Source of the DNA: Asticcacaulis sp. ZE23SCel15
Lineage (GTDB): Bacteria > Pseudomonadota > Alphaproteobacteria > Caulobacterales > Caulobacteraceae
NCBI RefSeq assembly: GCF_030505395.1
Contig: NZ_CP130044.1
Coordinates: 3,481,001 to 3,545,000 of the forward strand
Length of the DNA: 64,000 nucleotides
Reading direction: 5' to 3'
Shown: piece after piece, positions 45,006 to 55,232 of the stretch
Layout: the number at the start of each line of letters is the position of its first letter
Numbering within the stretch: position 1 is the first letter of the stretch
Notes under the pieces: model-generated
Told to the model about the DNA's origin: nothing
Database searches by the model: none
Seen by the model: only the letters and a program-made list of their open reading frames with translations
Position numbers and translations under genes: made by a program

Positions 45006-46009
45006 TTCATGTTTTTAAGCTGAAGCTTATACTGGTTTAGTTGGGCCTGTGTTAAATCCTCGGCAAACATGGTGCTGAACTCTGCCGGCAGGCCCGGCAG
45101 AGGATCGCCGTAGGCCTCATAGATAAAATAATCATAGATATCACGCCACGCCTTGCGCTGCTCCGGCGGCAGGCGTTTGTGGCTTAAGGCCGCCAGATAT
45201 ATCGGCAGATACGGCGACACCAGATCCGCCCGCGTCTCATTCCACCAGTAATTGACCAGCATGTTGAGCGGCCCGGTGGTCTGTACATGGTGCCACCACA
45301 TGGCCGGAATATATAAGCCGTCACCGGGTTCCAGCGGGGCGCAAACGGCGGTTTTCAGGGCCTCGCGAAAGCGGGGAAAGCGCTCAAAATCCGGTTCTTC
45401 GAACGAGACCAGACTGATCGGCACCCCGGCAGGCGTCCGGTCAAGCGGTGCGGGATAAAGATTGGCCAGTTGATCTGGCGGAAACAGCGTAAACACCTTC
45501 TCTCCCGCCACATGGCAGGCGATATTAGCCGCCAGATCGAAATGGGTTTGGGTGCGCAGGGTATTGCCCAGCCACACTCGCGGCGTGACCGCGTCACCTA
45601 GCAACGGCATGTCCAGTTCGCTGATCATGCCCGGAAAATGAATATCCGCCCCAAGCGCTTGTAAATAAACGGATTCAACAACGGGTTTGTGCCGGTTCGC
45701 CATGAGCCAGTCGACGGCAAAGCTGACGGTTTCATTGAAGTTACGGAAATTAAACCCGTTCAGGGCTTCATTATAGAAAAAACGGCCATTTTGCTCTGGC
45801 GCACACACCGACACCAGACCGGGCTTTCGGCTATCAAAGCGTTTCAGATACCCCGCCAGAGCCTCAGACAATTCATTCGCCGCCCGCACGCACGGCCAGT
45901 GCGCCACCAGCCCCTTCAGGATGGCCGGTTTACCCGCCGGCATAATGGTACTTTCAAACAGAGCACGCGTGACATTTTCGTAAACATCAACGCTTTTAAA
46001 ATCCGACAT
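45002..46009 (-). CDS. Cupin_8 / JmjC-like Fe(II) oxygenase-family protein, second copy
   Basis: 335 residues from the ATG at 46009, chosen because its N-terminus then matches that of the paralogue at 27559 (…VYENVT…); a further ATG at 46042 exists. Metal triad: H156 and D158 in THFDLAAN and the distal His in MWWHHVQ (about 239). FTLFPPDQLANLYPAP is shared almost word for word with the paralogue. Cytoplasmic. Single gene, convergent to the xylan plus arm. It has a large gap upstream and probably its own promoter. Confidence 0.85.
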   Translation of the reverse strand: MSDFKSVDVYENVTRALFESTIMPAGKPAILKGLVAHWPCVRAANELSEALAGYLKRFDSRKPGLVSVCAPEQNGRFFYNEALNGFNFRNFNETVSFAVDWLMANRHKPVVESVYLQALGADIHFPGMISELDMPLLGDAVTPRVWLGNTLRTQTHFDLAANIACHVAGEKVFTLFPPDQLANLYPAPLDRTPAGVPISLVSFEEPDFERFPRFREALKTAVCAPLEPGDGLYIPAMWWHHVQTTGPLNMLVNYWWNETRADLVSPYLPIYLAALSHKRLPPEQRKAWRDIYDYFIYEAYGDPLPGLPAEFSTMFAEDLTQAQLNQYKLQLKNMN

Positions 46010-46112
46010 CTTCCCGCCTACATTTTTATACCCGCCCGTCATCTTAATCGGGCGGTTTTGTCATGGCTTATGTTGAACCATCCGTCGCATCAAATGACAA
46101 TGCATAAGCCAT

Positions 46113-46153
46113 AAAAAAGGGCTGACTCCACAACCCATGAAAGGAGCCAGCCC
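46113..46153 (-). terminator. Intrinsic terminator of ompW
   Basis: On the minus strand GGCTGGCTCC pairs imperfectly with GGAGTCAGCC (one mismatch), followed by T6. It lies 29 bases after the OmpW stop. Confidence 0.9.
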
Positions 46154-46181
46154 TTGCCGCTTGCGGCTTCGATAGAGAGGT

Positions 46182-46829
46182 TCAAAACCGGTAAGCGGCC
46201 CCGACGGACACGACCCAGGGGTCGAGGGTCACGCCGGATTTCAGCGCGCCAGAGTTGATATCGGCGTCGGTTTCAAAAAACACCTTCTTGGCATCAAAAT
46301 TCAATGCCCATTTGCCTTTTAACGCGACGTCCACACCGACCTGCACCGCCGTGCCGAACCCGTTGTCCAGATCGACCTTAAAACCGTTCTTATCCTTGCC
46401 CTCGTAAAAGATCATGGCGTTGACACCGGCCCCAATATAGGGGCTGACCCGGCCTTTGGGGTTAAAATGATACTGTACCGTCACCACCGGCGGCAGAACC
46501 CAGGTTTCATGAACCGCGACATCGGTGCCCGCCCCCACGGCCTTGATCTTGTGTTTTGAGGTGCCCAAAATCCCTTCAACCGCAATGTGGTCCGTGAAGA
46601 AATAGGTGAAACCCAGGGTCGGCACGGTTGAATTGCCAACCTCGACCTCCAGGCCAGAGTCCACACCGGCGGCGGTTTTGATATCGCCGCTTTCGTCGGG
46701 AGCTACGGTGGTCAGGCGCGTGGTGACAATGAACTGGCCCTTGGATTTGGGCGTAAAATCCTGAGCCTGCGCAGCGCCTGCCAGAAGCAGCACAACCCCG
46801 GCCAGACCAAATAGATAAGCATTTTTCAT
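46182..46829 (-). CDS. ompW: OmpW family outer-membrane protein
   Basis: 215 residues: signal peptide ending AQAQ and an eight-stranded barrel. Family blocks are FIVTTRLTTVAPDE, NSTVPTLGFTYFFTDHIAVEGILG, HETWVLPPVVTVQYHFNP and YIGAGVNAMIFYEG, with the barrel end VSVGAAYRF carrying the C-terminal Phe. A small hydrophobic channel, expressed on its own from the region divergent to the rhodanese gene. Confidence 0.93.
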   Translation of the reverse strand: MKNAYLFGLAGVVLLLAGAAQAQDFTPKSKGQFIVTTRLTTVAPDESGDIKTAAGVDSGLEVEVGNSTVPTLGFTYFFTDHIAVEGILGTSKHKIKAVGAGTDVAVHETWVLPPVVTVQYHFNPKGRVSPYIGAGVNAMIFYEGKDKNGFKVDLDNGFGTAVQVGVDVALKGKWALNFDAKKVFFETDADINSGALKSGVTLDPWVVSVGAAYRF

Positions 46830-47005
46830 AGAACATCTCCTGTATGAGAAAGCAGAAGACCTTATTATTTATATGGGATTGAAATGTATCCTGCACATTC
46901 TGCCACGCGGCGGCATGTCGCAGCCTTTGACCCCACGCGCCTGATGCTATATTCAGGCCAAAAGTTCTGGCCGCAAGCGTTCAATTCGGCCAATCAGGAG
47001 AGACC

Positions 47006-47323
47006 ATGGCTATCATTGACCTCAGCGCCGCCGATGTGAAATCAGCCCTCGATAAGGATGAGATCATCCTGATTGACGTCCGTGAACCTAATGAGCTGGC
47101 CATGGGTTATATCGACGGTGCGGTCAGCCTGCCGCTGTCGGCCTTTGATCCGGCGGCCCTACCAACGGGTGACAGCCGTGAGATGGTCTTTTACTGCGCG
47201 GCCGGTATCCGCTCAGCCCGTGTCATTGACTATCTTCAGCATCAGGGCGTTTCTGTCAGCAAGCATCTGGGGGGCGGCATTCAGGACTGGGTCGGCAACG
47301 GCTATCCCCTGAAATTTGAATAG
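47006..47323 (+). CDS. Single-domain rhodanese
   Basis: 105 residues, one rhodanese domain. The substrate loop is CAAGIRSARV with the persulfide-forming Cys (about residue 66). LIDVREPNELAMGYIDGAVSLPL and GGGIQDWVGNGYPL are canonical. Cytoplasmic sulfurtransferase. A small palindrome (GGCCA/TGGCC, 46956-46972) lies just upstream. The ArsR-type gene 97 bases downstream suggests a reactive-sulfur response unit. Confidence 0.94.
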   Translation: MAIIDLSAADVKSALDKDEIILIDVREPNELAMGYIDGAVSLPLSAFDPAALPTGDSREMVFYCAAGIRSARVIDYLQHQGVSVSKHLGGGIQDWVGNGYPLKFE

Positions 47324-47420
47324 GCGTCAAACGGGGAAAAACGGGGGAAGAAAAATGGGGGAAGCCTATTGTTTTCGCAGCCGTTTTGCCACCTAGCTTA
47401 TCGGCACCTGCTCAGTGAGT

Positions 47421-47780
47421 ATGCCTGTCTTGCCTTCGCCCCTCCCGCCCAAATCCGATATATTGCCGCTTAGCCTTTCTGAGCGCGAAAGACGTGCTGA
47501 GGCCGCGGCCCGGCTGATGAAAATGCTGGCCAATACCCAAAGGCTTTTGATCCTGTGCCGGTTGCTGGAGGGCGAATGTTCGGTGGGGGAACTATCCGAA
47601 TATGTCCGTCTGGCCCAGTCGGCGACTTCACAACATCTGGCCCGGATGCGCACCGAAGGTCTGGTCGCCACCCGCCGGGACGCGCAGTCGATCTACTACC
47701 GGCTTGATAATGAGATTGCGGCTCAGGTGCTGACCCTGCTGCACGGCATCTATTGCAGACCTGAACATACGGCGCGATAG
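47421..47780 (+). CDS. ArsR family winged-helix repressor (BigR/YgaV-like)
   Basis: 119 residues from the ATG at 47421; a GTG two codons earlier is possible. HTH blocks: AARLMKMLANTQRLLILCRLLEGECSVGEL, then LAQSATSQHLARMRTEGLVATRRDAQSIYYRL. Two cysteines (in ILCRLLEGEC and in GIYC) could form a redox or persulfide switch, as in BigR/SqrR-type sensors. The adjacent rhodanese gene supports that reading; the metal-sensor alternative lacks a CxC motif. Confidence 0.9.
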   Translation: MPVLPSPLPPKSDILPLSLSERERRAEAAARLMKMLANTQRLLILCRLLEGECSVGELSEYVRLAQSATSQHLARMRTEGLVATRRDAQSIYYRLDNEIAAQVLTLLHGIYCRPEHTAR

Positions 47781-47806
47781 TCTCCCCATCAATTTCGGGG
47801 CGTGTC

Positions 47807-48985
47807 ATGAAGATCAAATGTGCATCGGCGGTTCTGATCCTTTTTCTGGCGCTGTGCCTGCCTACACCAGCGAAAACCGCTGACCTCATTTCGTTTTGGG
47901 ATACGCCCCGGCACAGCGGCAATTCGTTTAACGGTTCGCCGCCCGATCAGGCCTATTTCGACGCTTTGAGCGCCACAGGTGCCACCTGGGTGCGCCTGAC
48001 CTTTTCCAAATGGAAGCCCGCAGGCGGTAATCGGGATTTCCTGATCGGGAACGCCGATGACTATACGGGCCTGTCTCAGCCCGACCTTGACACGCTTAAG
48101 GCCGCGCTTGATCGCGCTGATAAGGCCGACCTGAAGGTGGTCATTGCCCCACTCAGCCTGCCCGGATCGCGCTGGGCGCAGCAGACGACTGATGGCAAAT
48201 ACGACAGCCGTCTATGGCAAGACCGGAAATATTGGGATCAAAGTGCGCGTTTCTGGGTGGATCTGGCGACCGCGCTCAAAGACCATCCGGCCATTGCCGC
48301 CTATAACCTTATCAACGAGCCGGTGCCGGAATTTAAGGCGGGCCTTGCCGAAAATAGCGACACAGACACCATGATCGCGTGGTACGCAAATCAACGCGGC
48401 ACGACCCATGACCTGCCCGCCTTTTACGAACAGGTGATCGCCGCTATCCGCACGGTTGATCCCTTAACGCCGGTCATGGTCGATTCCGGATGGTACGGCA
48501 ATGCGCGGAGTTTTGATTACTGGCCTCACGCGCTGAAAGACCCGCGTGTGCTCTATGCCTTTCATATGTACGAGCCGTATGAGGCGACCAGCGCGCCCAA
48601 TATGAAACGCGAAATCCCGCATCGCTATCCCGGCACTTGGAACAAGGCCGCCGTCAAAGCCCACATTGATGCGCCTTATCAATGGGCAGCAACCCACGGC
48701 GTCCCGGCCAATCGGATCGTGGCCGGTGAGTTTGGCTGCATGCGACAATGGGCAGACTGCGCCACCTATCTGGAAGACGTATTATCAATTCTGGACGGCT
48801 ACAACGCCCATTGGGCCTTCTATAGTTTCCGCGAAGATGTTTGGGACGGCATGGACTATGAACTGAGCCCCACGGTCAAATCCGGCCAGTTTTACTGGCT
48901 GATGGAACAGGGTAAGGGCCAGCAGTTAAAGCGGGGCGGCCCTCTGTTTGAGATTATCCAAAAACGCCTGAAACCCGCGTCTTAA
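47807..48985 (+). CDS. GH5 endo-glycanase (cellulase-type), secreted
   Basis: 392 residues with signal peptide ending TPAKTAD. (beta/alpha)8 barrel with the acid/base Glu in YNLINEPVPE (about residue 171) and the nucleophile Glu in IVAGEFGCMR (about 309). The Arg and His blocks ATWVRLTFSKW and YAFHMYEPYE also fit GH5. Probable beta-glucanase or mannanase acting outside the cytoplasm; specificity unresolved. It stands 26 bases after the ArsR gene but is unrelated in function. Confidence 0.9.
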   Translation: MKIKCASAVLILFLALCLPTPAKTADLISFWDTPRHSGNSFNGSPPDQAYFDALSATGATWVRLTFSKWKPAGGNRDFLIGNADDYTGLSQPDLDTLKAALDRADKADLKVVIAPLSLPGSRWAQQTTDGKYDSRLWQDRKYWDQSARFWVDLATALKDHPAIAAYNLINEPVPEFKAGLAENSDTDTMIAWYANQRGTTHDLPAFYEQVIAAIRTVDPLTPVMVDSGWYGNARSFDYWPHALKDPRVLYAFHMYEPYEATSAPNMKREIPHRYPGTWNKAAVKAHIDAPYQWAATHGVPANRIVAGEFGCMRQWADCATYLEDVLSILDGYNAHWAFYSFREDVWDGMDYELSPTVKSGQFYWLMEQGKGQQLKRGGPLFEIIQKRLKPAS

Positions 48986-48988
48986 AAA

Positions 48989-49051
48989 TGTAAGGCATAC
49001 CTTACATGTAAGCTTGACCTGACATTTATCACATGTTAAGTTTACCTTACA
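48989..49051. promoter_or_regulatory. Paired operators before the membrane-protein/XRE module
   Basis: Site 1, TGTAAGGCATACCTTACA (48989-49006), is a seven-base-arm palindrome. Site 2, TGTTAAGTTTACCTTACA (49034-49051), matches it at 13 of 18 positions. The centres are 45 bases apart. TTGACC (49015-49020) lies between them, followed after 17 bases by TAAGTT within site 2. Autoregulation by the XRE protein at 49506 is the simplest reading. Confidence 0.65.
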
Positions 49052-49095
49052 TCAGGCCTGATGCGTTTCATCAAACCTTCTCAGGACACGCGCAC

Positions 49096-49509
49096 ATGAA
49101 AACGCTTAAACCCATAACCGAATATACCATAGGCTTTACCGCATGGATGGTGGCCTATGTCGCCGCCGTCTTTTTCGCGGGCTATTATTTTCGCGGCATG
49201 ACGCCGCTTGGGCCCCCGCAGGCGCCCCTGCTCTATGTCGTGGCCCTGCTGCCGAGTATCCCGATCGGCGGTACCATACTGGTTTTCCTGCGCTTTATGG
49301 ACCGCAGCGACGAATATATGCGCGCGATTATGACCCGGCGGTTTATCGTCGCCACAGGAGTTACCCTGTTTATCAGCACCGCCTGGGGGTTTGTTAAAAA
49401 CTACACTGAAATGCCGGGTAGCGGTCTGGATTACACCTACATGATCTTCTGGATCAGCTTTGCGATCATTTCCCCGTTCGTTCGTGACAGCAAGGTCCGC
49501 ACCGCGTGA
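49096..49509 (+). CDS. Four-helix membrane protein of unknown function
   Basis: 137 residues from the ATG at 49096; a start at 49033 would run through the operator. Four hydrophobic helices: FTAWMVAYVAAVFFAGYYF, APLLYVVALLPSIPIGGTIL, FIVATGVTLFISTAWGFV and YTYMIFWISFAIISPFV. The loop FLRFMDRSDEYMRAIMTRR is charged. Its stop overlaps the GTG start of the XRE regulator by four bases, so the pair is translated together. Small membrane protein plus XRE pairs are widespread, but no function is recognised. Confidence 0.8.
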   Translation: MKTLKPITEYTIGFTAWMVAYVAAVFFAGYYFRGMTPLGPPQAPLLYVVALLPSIPIGGTILVFLRFMDRSDEYMRAIMTRRFIVATGVTLFISTAWGFVKNYTEMPGSGLDYTYMIFWISFAIISPFVRDSKVRTA

Positions 49510-49709
49510 AAACCCATCTGAAAGCGTTGCGTAGCGAGGCTGGCCTGACCCAGGCTGACCTCGCCGGAAAACTCGGTGTCTCACGTCAGGCGGTCATTGC
49601 CATCGAATCCGATAAGCATGATCCGTCACTGGATCTGGCCTACAGGATCGCCGCCGTGTTCGACCTGCCGGTGGAGGCCATATTCGAGAACCCCCACCGG
49701 ACGGGTTGA
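49506..49709 (+). CDS. Small XRE-family HTH regulator
   Basis: 67 residues, almost entirely one helix-turn-helix: LRSEAGLTQADLAGKLGVSRQAVIAIESDKHDPSL, then the short dimer tail LAYRIAAVFDLPVEAIFE. GTG start inside the previous stop (GTGA). Probably binds the palindromes at 48989 and 49034 and represses its own operon. Confidence 0.92.
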   Translation: MKTHLKALRSEAGLTQADLAGKLGVSRQAVIAIESDKHDPSLDLAYRIAAVFDLPVEAIFENPHRTG

Positions 49710-49712
49710 GCC

Positions 49713-52833
<3,121 letters not shown>

Positions 52834-52878
52834 TCTAATTCCTCACCTGAAGCCGTTTTTGTTATTTATACTATAATT

Positions 52879-52894
52879 AATTGGCAAACCAATT
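52879..52894. promoter_or_regulatory. Palindromic operator candidate upstream of GH2
   Basis: AATTGG CAAA CCAATT, a perfect 6+4+6 palindrome, 46 bases before the GH2 start. It resembles GntR-type uronate operators (TTGG-n4-CCAA), but the neighbouring regulator is IclR-type, so the binder is open. Confidence 0.5.
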
Positions 52895-52985
52895 TGCAAG
52901 TACCGTCACGCACATTTGTCCGGCAATTTGTAATCGGCAGATGCGCCTACACATAACCCCTTCACGAAGCTCAGGATCAATCGGC

Positions 52986-53834
52986 CTAGATCTGGCCTTT
53001 AAAGCCGAACTCGTGGCTGATGGCGGTCGCCGTATCGCGCACATAACGGCTTAAGGTGTCAATGCGGGCATCATCCATATACTGGGCCGCCGAAGAGACG
53101 CTGATGGCCGCGATGATGTGGTTATTCATGTCACGGATCGGGGCGGCCACGCAGCGGACATGGTCTTCGTTTTCATCCAGATCCATGGTGTAGCCGCGCT
53201 GGCGGTAGTCCTTCATAACCTCAAGCCAGCCTTTAAGATCATAGCGATAGCGCGGCGTCTCGGCGGCTTCGCGCATATAGACTTCGCGCAATACATCTTC
53301 GCTTTCGTCCATCAGCAAAGCCTTGCCCAGCCCGGTATGACGCAAAAGCTGGCGCTCACCCACAATGCAGCGCACCTCGATACGACGCGTGCCGGGAATC
53401 TTATCGATATAATGAACCTGATGGCGATCCAGTACCCCCAGATTGACCGTGTCGCCGGTATCTGCCGAAAGCTGCCGCAGGTAATCGTGGCTGACGCGGG
53501 TCAGCGTAATCTGCTGCTGGGCAGCATAGCCCAGTTCCAGCAGCTTGGTGCCCAGACTATAGCCATCGCGCTGGCTGAAGTTTAAGAAACTGGCCTCCAC
53601 CAGAGTAGTGGCCAGACGATGCACGGTCGTCTTATTCAGCCCCAGGGATTTCGACATCTTGCCCAGCGTATTATCGCCCTTGGCCACCCGCGACAGCACA
53701 TCCAGTCCCTTCATCAGGGTCATGGCCCCGGCCTTCGCGCCCCCTTCGGCGACCTCATGTTTGGTTTCAGAAGGGGTTTCAGCAGGGGTTTCTGGCGCAT
53801 CGGCCAGAATATCGGTCTTCATCGCTTGGGTCAT
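52986..53834 (-). CDS. IclR family transcriptional regulator
   Basis: 282 residues. A low-complexity N-terminus (about 1-35, rich in A, P, E and T) precedes the winged helix MKGLDVLSRVAKGDNTLGKMSKSLGLNKTTVHRLATTLVEA (about 41-85). The effector domain (about 115-280) has VNLGVLDRHQVHYIDKIPG, RHTGLGKALLMDE, DENEDHVRCVAAPIRD and AAISVSSAA. RBS AGGAG is seven bases before the ATG. It lies between GH2 and the DUF2264-GH105 pair and is the likely local regulator; the ligand may be a uronate or ketodeoxy-sugar (inference from KdgR relatives). Confidence 0.93.
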   Translation of the reverse strand: MTQAMKTDILADAPETPAETPSETKHEVAEGGAKAGAMTLMKGLDVLSRVAKGDNTLGKMSKSLGLNKTTVHRLATTLVEASFLNFSQRDGYSLGTKLLELGYAAQQQITLTRVSHDYLRQLSADTGDTVNLGVLDRHQVHYIDKIPGTRRIEVRCIVGERQLLRHTGLGKALLMDESEDVLREVYMREAAETPRYRYDLKGWLEVMKDYRQRGYTMDLDENEDHVRCVAAPIRDMNNHIIAAISVSSAAQYMDDARIDTLSRYVRDTATAISHEFGFKGQI

Positions 53835-53880
53835 AATCTACTCCTGCGGCCGGACACTTCGCGTAACGCCTCCATCCGAA

Positions 53881-53895
53881 TACGGCACAGCCGTA
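53881..53895. promoter_or_regulatory. Palindrome upstream of iclR-type gene
   Basis: TACGGC ACA GCCGTA, a perfect 6+3+6 palindrome, 46 bases before the regulator start. A likely autoregulatory site; no second copy was noticed in the window. Confidence 0.45.
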
Positions 53896-53963
53896 CACAA
53901 TAGTGATACAGGCGGCAATTAAAAAAACAAGTTCTTTAAATACCCGCGGACTTCATCTGACGA

Positions 53964-55223
53964 TCAGTAATCCACCGCATAGTCCTTGGCGAACTTAGCG
54001 CCCGCAAAGGCTTTCTTTTGCGTCCAGTCCAGTGCCGTCGCCGTCCAGAACGCATCCGTAGCCGGCAAGCCCAGCGCCAGAAAGCCTTCGGACGTGATAT
54101 ACATGCTGCCGTTGTTGGAATACCAGTCGCCGAGTTCCGGTTGGTGTCCCGCAAAGCCGATGGTCAGATAGCCATCTTTGGTAAAATTGCCGGGGTTTGA
54201 GAACACGGCCTGATGCACCGCAGTCAAAGCCGCCCGCACCTGCCCTTCGGGCAGCTTATCCGGCAATGATTTCCGCCACGCCATCAGGGCCAGAGGCTGA
54301 AACGCCGCCGTGCGGTAGGTCAGTGACCGTCCAATCGGCGGATAGGTGCCGGTGGGCGAGATAAACCGCTCCAGATGCTCACAATATCTTTGGGTGCGCT
54401 TTTGCCACTTTGACAGCTCGATGTCCGGCTTCAGATTATTAAAGCGCGGCTTGAACCGCACCAGAACCTCAAGAATTTCGAGCAGCATCGGATAGATGAC
54501 GTAGGAATTGTAATAGTCGAAGTGGAACTTGACCCCGTCCGCAACCCAGCCGTCGCCGACATACCATTCTTCCATTTTCTTGAGGGTCAGGTCGACGCGC
54601 ATCGGGTCCCAGTCTTCGCCTATCGACAGCAGGAACGCTTCGTTCATGGCCGCAAACAACAACCAGTTGGTATAGGGTGGCGACACCCGCCTCAAGCCCT
54701 TGATCTCTTCGACGATGCGCTTTTTGGTGGTGGCGTCGAGCGGCTCCCATAGCTGCTTCGGGGCCCGCATCAGGGCATTGGTGAAATAGGCCGAATTGAC
54801 CAGAGCCTGACCGTGACCGCGCCACAACAGATAATCCGGGCTGTTCGGATCAACCGAATGGACAAAGCACTGCAGGGCCTGCTGCTCCAGCCGCTTACGC
54901 ACCCGGCCTTCGGCGGTATCGTCTTCAGGCAGGGACAGCCATGGGGCGACGCCTGCCATCAGGCGCGCAAAGGCCTCCATATAGGCCACATTCTTATCGC
55001 GCCCATCCCAGGTCGGACTAACCTCCAGAGCGAAGTTTTTCCTTAAGTTCCCTGCCGCCATATTCGACAGCACCGGCTCCGCCATCTTTTGCAGCAGCCC
55101 GGCCATGTAGGCGCGGTCATTGACAGGAGGCGCCTTTTTCGCCGCTTCGGCCCCACCTGCCGCCACAACGCCCACGGCCGCAGGCCCGGAAATAGCCGCT
55201 TTGATCAGGTCACGTCTGTGCAT
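53964..55223 (-). CDS. DUF2264 family protein, probable exported glycoside hydrolase
   Basis: 419 residues. The leader MHRRDLIKAAISGPAAVGVV is a Tat-like signal. An alpha/alpha-barrel-like protein with blocks NVAYMEAFARLMAGVAPWL, WRGHGQALVNSAYFTNALM, GVKFHFDYYNSYVIYPMLLEIL and TYPPIGRSLTYRTAAFQPLALMA, which define DUF2264. Relatives are thought to be beta-glucuronidases (I associate them with GH154, unverified). It starts 9 bases after the GH105-DUF4861 gene, so the pair forms one operon acting on unsaturated or uronic side chains. Confidence 0.85.
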   Translation of the reverse strand: MHRRDLIKAAISGPAAVGVVAAGGAEAAKKAPPVNDRAYMAGLLQKMAEPVLSNMAAGNLRKNFALEVSPTWDGRDKNVAYMEAFARLMAGVAPWLSLPEDDTAEGRVRKRLEQQALQCFVHSVDPNSPDYLLWRGHGQALVNSAYFTNALMRAPKQLWEPLDATTKKRIVEEIKGLRRVSPPYTNWLLFAAMNEAFLLSIGEDWDPMRVDLTLKKMEEWYVGDGWVADGVKFHFDYYNSYVIYPMLLEILEVLVRFKPRFNNLKPDIELSKWQKRTQRYCEHLERFISPTGTYPPIGRSLTYRTAAFQPLALMAWRKSLPDKLPEGQVRAALTAVHQAVFSNPGNFTKDGYLTIGFAGHQPELGDWYSNNGSMYITSEGFLALGLPATDAFWTATALDWTQKKAFAGAKFAKDYAVDY

Positions 55224-55232
55224 CCGATCCCC

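Noticed and set aside
46956-46972. GGCCA/TGGCC palindrome before the rhodanese as a BigR operator
   Set aside because: It does not match the AT-rich BigR-type site; too short to call as a feature on its own.
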